Shown here: piece after piece, positions 29,314-31,857 of the stretch
How positions within the stretch are numbered: position 1 is the first letter of the stretch
How the letters are laid out: each line of letters starts with the position of its first letter
Origin: Saccharothrix sp. ST-888
Lineage (GTDB): Bacteria; Actinomycetota; Actinomycetes; Streptomycetales; Streptomycetaceae
DNA: 31,857 nucleotides
Reading direction: 5' to 3'
NCBI RefSeq assembly: GCF_000955975.1
Contig: NZ_JYJF01000086.1
Location: forward strand, 1-31,857
Position numbers and translations under genes: made by a program
Notes under the pieces: generated by a model
What the model was told of the DNA's origin: nothing
Databases searched by the model: none
What the model saw: only the letters and a program-made list of their open reading frames with translations

Positions 29314-31857
29314 TCATCCCCGGCCCGCCGTCGGACCGGGCTCGGTGTCCTCGATGCGGGCTGCGAGCGGTTGCGGGTCGAGCCAGATCCGCGGACCGCC
29401 GTGGCGGAGCCGCAGCAGGAAGGCGAGGGCCCCCGACGTGCCCGTCCCGTACGCGGGAGTGGAGCCGGTGCCGGTCTCGTCCGGGAGGACCAGCAGCCCG
29501 TCCGAGAGTGCGGCCCGGGCGGCGATCAGGTCCGCGAACTCCCAGGCCCCGGTGCGGAACCGGTCCTCCCCGGTGGCCTCCGCGAGGTCCAGCAGGTACT
29601 CGCCGTTCCCGGCCAGGCCGTGGCAGGCGGACGTCCCGCTGTGCCACCGTCCGTCGAGGACGGCCCGGCCGGCGGCCACGGCCAGCTCGTACGCGGTCGG
29701 ATCACCCGTCGCCCGCCAGAACCGGACCAGGAAGCTGCCGGCCCCGGACGAACCGTTGCACCAGTGCGCCAACTTGACGCTCGCCGGGTCGCCCGCGCTC
29801 TGCGGCCACCACCCGGCGCGTCCGTCGGGACCGTCCCGCCGGACGGTCGCGGCCAGCGTCCCGACGGCCTCGCGGGCCCCCGCGAGCAGCCGGTCGTCCC
29901 CGGTGGCCTCGGCGGCGGCGAGCAGGAACGCGCCCACCCCGGCGACCCCGTGGCCGTACCCGAGATGCGTGATCCCGGCGAGGCTGGAGTCGAAGCTCTT
30001 CGGCACCGGCCAGACCGTGCCGTACGGTTCGCGCTGCGCCGCCTCCAGCAGGCCGCGGGCGGATTCGGCGACCCGCTCCAGGTGCTCGGCGGACCCGGTC
30101 GTCCGGTACAGCCTGAGCTGCAGGAACCCGGCTCCGGCGGCGCCGTGGCAGACGTCCGGGTTGGGCCAGGCCGACTGCACCCGGCGGGCCATCGCCTCGG
30201 CCCGGCGGGCGAGCGAAGGGTCCGCCAGCGCCTCGGCGGCGTCCAGCAGGGCCCACGCCGTGCCGGAGCGGCCGAAGTGCAGGCCCGGCAGCACGACCGG
30301 CTCGGCCGCACAGCGCCGTTCGATCCACTCGCCCGCCGACTCGGCCGTCCGTCGCACCAGTTCACGCACGGCAGCGGGGATCGGCGCCACCGCCGAACGG
30401 GCCAGCACCGCGAGCACCCCGGCCGCGCCGTGCTGGACGTTGCACGGATCGGTGAGTTGGCCGGACGGGACGGTCGACCAGAGCCGGTCGCTCCGCTCGG
30501 GCCTCGCGCTCCCGGCGAGGTGCCGCAGGCCGTCCGCGACCAGGCGGTCCACCAGGGCGGCCGGCAGCGGCTCCTCGGCGGCCGGCGCCGCATCGGCGTT
30601 GAGTGTGCTCAGGGACATGCCCGGGGGTGTGTCCGTGGGTGTGTCCGGGGACGTGCCCGGGAGCGCGGCCGACAGTGCGGCCCGTACCTGGGGCAGGCCC
30701 CAGCGCTGCTCGGGCCGGTCGGCGCGCAGGGCGAGGACCAGCGGCGCGAGGTGCCGTGCGGTGTTCCCCGCCAGTGCGGCGGACGTCAGCCAGCGGCCCA
30801 GCCGGTCGGCGACCGGGCGCGGGGCGGGGGAGTCCTCGGGCAGCAGCGGGTCGTGGCCGGTCGAGAGCAGGAAGAACAGGCCGCCCAGGGCGTACAGGTC
30901 GGTGGCGTACTCGGCGGGGGAGCTGGTCAGGCCGGGGCCCTGCTCGGGTGCGCGGTAGCCGGGCGTACCGGCCGATCCCGCCGTACGGCCCGCCTCCGCC
31001 GCGAGTTCGAGGTCGATCAGGCGCAGCGAGCCGTCGGGGCGCACCATCACGTTGCCGGGGGCCAGATCGCGTACCACCAGCCCGGTGGTGTGCACCCGCT
31101 CGACCAGGTCGGTCAGCGCAAGTGCCAGCGGACCGGCCTCGGCCCAGTCGACGTCCGGCGTGCCGTCGCGGCGCAGCCGTTCGGCCACCCAGCTGCCCAG
31201 GGTCAGGCCGGTGATCCGTTCCTGCACCAGGAAGAGGGAGTCGTCCTTCTCCAGCAGTTCCACGGGGTGCGGGGTCAGGCCGAGGCCGTCGAGGCGGTCC
31301 AGTAGCCGCGCCTCGTGGCGCAGGGCGGTCCTGGCCTCCCGGCCGGAGCGGTCCACCTCGATGTGCGCGCGAGCCTGCTTGACCACCACCTCGGCGCCGC
31401 TGTCGGTGTCCCGCCCGAGGAAGACGCCGCCCTTGGTGCTGTGCCTCAGGGCCGCCGTCAGCGCGTACCGGCCGCCCAGCAGGACCCCGGCGCCGCGCGG
31501 CCTCCCGCCGCCCGATCCCGCACGGCTCGGACCGGCACTGCGCGATCCCGCACTGCGGGATTCCGCACTGCCCGATCCCGTACCGCGTGACCCTTCGGTG
31601 CCGCGAGCGTCGGGGAAGGTCGACCCCCTCCCCTCGACGGGGTCGACCGCCCACGGCGGACATCGGTAGCCCGCGGTCCGTACGTCCTCCGCCCTGGTGC
31701 CGTCCGGGCCGGTCAGCATCGAGCGGTACGCGCCGTCGTTGCCGAGCTCGGCGCGGGCGGCGAAGACCCCGTAGCGGTAGTGCACCCGGCTGCCGGGTGC
31801 GTACGGCCGGTCGGAGAGGACGGCCGGCCCCGGCAGGCCCCCGGTCGCGCGGTGCAG
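29314..31857 (-). CDS. lanL: class IV lanthipeptide synthetase LanL (5' end beyond the window)
   Basis: The frame is open through the right edge, so the first part of the lyase domain is missing. Visible domains in order: end of the phosphoSer/Thr lyase domain (RPYAPGSRVHYRYGVF at about 31758-31806), a repetitive linker, a Ser/Thr kinase domain (VVVKQA lysine, catalytic loop VVRDLAPGNVMV, metal motif LIDLE), and a LanC-like cyclase. The cyclase keeps zinc ligands: Cys at 29758-29760 (HWCNGSSG) and Cys-His at 29620-29625 (SACHGLAG). Class III LanKC cyclases lack these ligands, so class IV is assigned. It phosphorylates Ser/Thr of LanA, eliminates phosphate and forms thioether rings. A GTG at 31785 is an internal valine, not the start. 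First visible gene of the operon. Confidence 0.93.
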   Translation of the reverse strand: MHRATGGLPGPAVLSDRPYAPGSRVHYRYGVFAARAELGNDGAYRSMLTGPDGTRAEDVRTAGYRCPPWAVDPVEGRGSTFPDARGTEGSRGTGSGSAESRSAGSRSAGPSRAGSGGGRPRGAGVLLGGRYALTAALRHSTKGGVFLGRDTDSGAEVVVKQARAHIEVDRSGREARTALRHEARLLDRLDGLGLTPHPVELLEKDDSLFLVQERITGLTLGSWVAERLRRDGTPDVDWAEAGPLALALTDLVERVHTTGLVVRDLAPGNVMVRPDGSLRLIDLELAAEAGRTAGSAGTPGYRAPEQGPGLTSSPAEYATDLYALGGLFFLLSTGHDPLLPEDSPAPRPVADRLGRWLTSAALAGNTARHLAPLVLALRADRPEQRWGLPQVRAALSAALPGTSPDTPTDTPPGMSLSTLNADAAPAAEEPLPAALVDRLVADGLRHLAGSARPERSDRLWSTVPSGQLTDPCNVQHGAAGVLAVLARSAVAPIPAAVRELVRRTAESAGEWIERRCAAEPVVLPGLHFGRSGTAWALLDAAEALADPSLARRAEAMARRVQSAWPNPDVCHGAAGAGFLQLRLYRTTGSAEHLERVAESARGLLEAAQREPYGTVWPVPKSFDSSLAGITHLGYGHGVAGVGAFLLAAAEATGDDRLLAGAREAVGTLAATVRRDGPDGRAGWWPQSAGDPASVKLAHWCNGSSGAGSFLVRFWRATGDPTAYELAVAAGRAVLDGRWHSGTSACHGLAGNGEYLLDLAEATGEDRFRTGAWEFADLIAARAALSDGLLVLPDETGTGSTPAYGTGTSGALAFLLRLRHGGPRIWLDPQPLAARIEDTEPGPTAGRG
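31511..31585 (-). repeat. five 15-bp units in the LanL lyase-kinase linker
   Basis: Five consecutive, diverged 15-bp units (starts 31511, 31526, 31541, 31556, 31571) with the theme CGATCCCGCACTG encode a Ser/Gly/Arg/Ala-rich pentapeptide series (GTGSG SAESR SAGSR SAGPS RAGSG). Confidence 0.75.

Noticed and set aside
28090..31305. Plus-strand open frame of over 1000 codons opposite lanL and the S9 peptidase gene
   Set aside because: Low-complexity Arg/Gly/Ser translation with no motif, while the opposite strand encodes clear kinase, cyclase and hydrolase motifs.
29314..31857. Class III (LanKC) rather than class IV assignment
   Set aside because: The cyclase has the WCNG and CHG zinc-ligand motifs that class III enzymes lack, and the leader resembles VenA.

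Overview
The window is high-GC DNA with strong G/C third positions, frequent GTG starts, GTGA stop/start overlaps and several Streptomyces-type protein families. It most likely comes from a streptomycete chromosome (Streptomyces or Kitasatospora). I see no rRNA, tRNA, CRISPR array, IS element or prophage gene. Two stretches stand out: a cobalamin-riboswitch-controlled ECF uptake operon with two secreted proteins (about 7.2-13.2 kb) and a class IV lanthipeptide cluster (about 22.7 kb to the right edge).

Layout. 1-1588: metal transport, with a FetB-type permease and a Gdt1-family exporter behind a yybP-ykoY manganese riboswitch. 1629-7226: a zinc-ribbon/peptidoglycan-binding membrane protein, a 14-TM drug exporter fused to a MarR-like domain, a Tat-exported carboxylesterase and an MhuD-like haem oxygenase. 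7264-13177 (minus strand): promoter, cobalamin riboswitch, secreted and anchored alpha/alpha-toroid protein, secreted and anchored SCO2322-like protein, EcfT, double-ATPase EcfA, and S component. The architecture suggests a surface B12-capture device feeding an ECF importer, reminiscent of animal intrinsic factor/transcobalamin but split into two polypeptides.

13269-17361: a KstR-like TetR regulator diverges from a GT4 glycosyltransferase, which is followed by a methyltransferase and a second, cytoplasmic toroid protein; this looks like a small methylated-glycan pathway. 17460-21111 (minus): a Gln/Pro-rich four-TM protein, an N-acetylmuramoyl-L-alanine amidase and a Pro-rich single-TM protein, probably envelope functions. 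21332-22537 (minus): a class I methyltransferase and a 51-residue peptide with two HGRHR motifs.

22712-31857 (minus, open at the right edge): lanthipeptide synthetase LanL (5' end missing), prolyl-oligopeptidase-like S9 peptidase, 47-residue LanA precursor and two half-size ABC exporters. LanL would phosphorylate, dehydrate and cyclise the Thr/Cys-rich core, the S9 enzyme could cut the leader at its only proline, and the ABC pair could export the product. Most operons are bounded by strong hairpin terminators.
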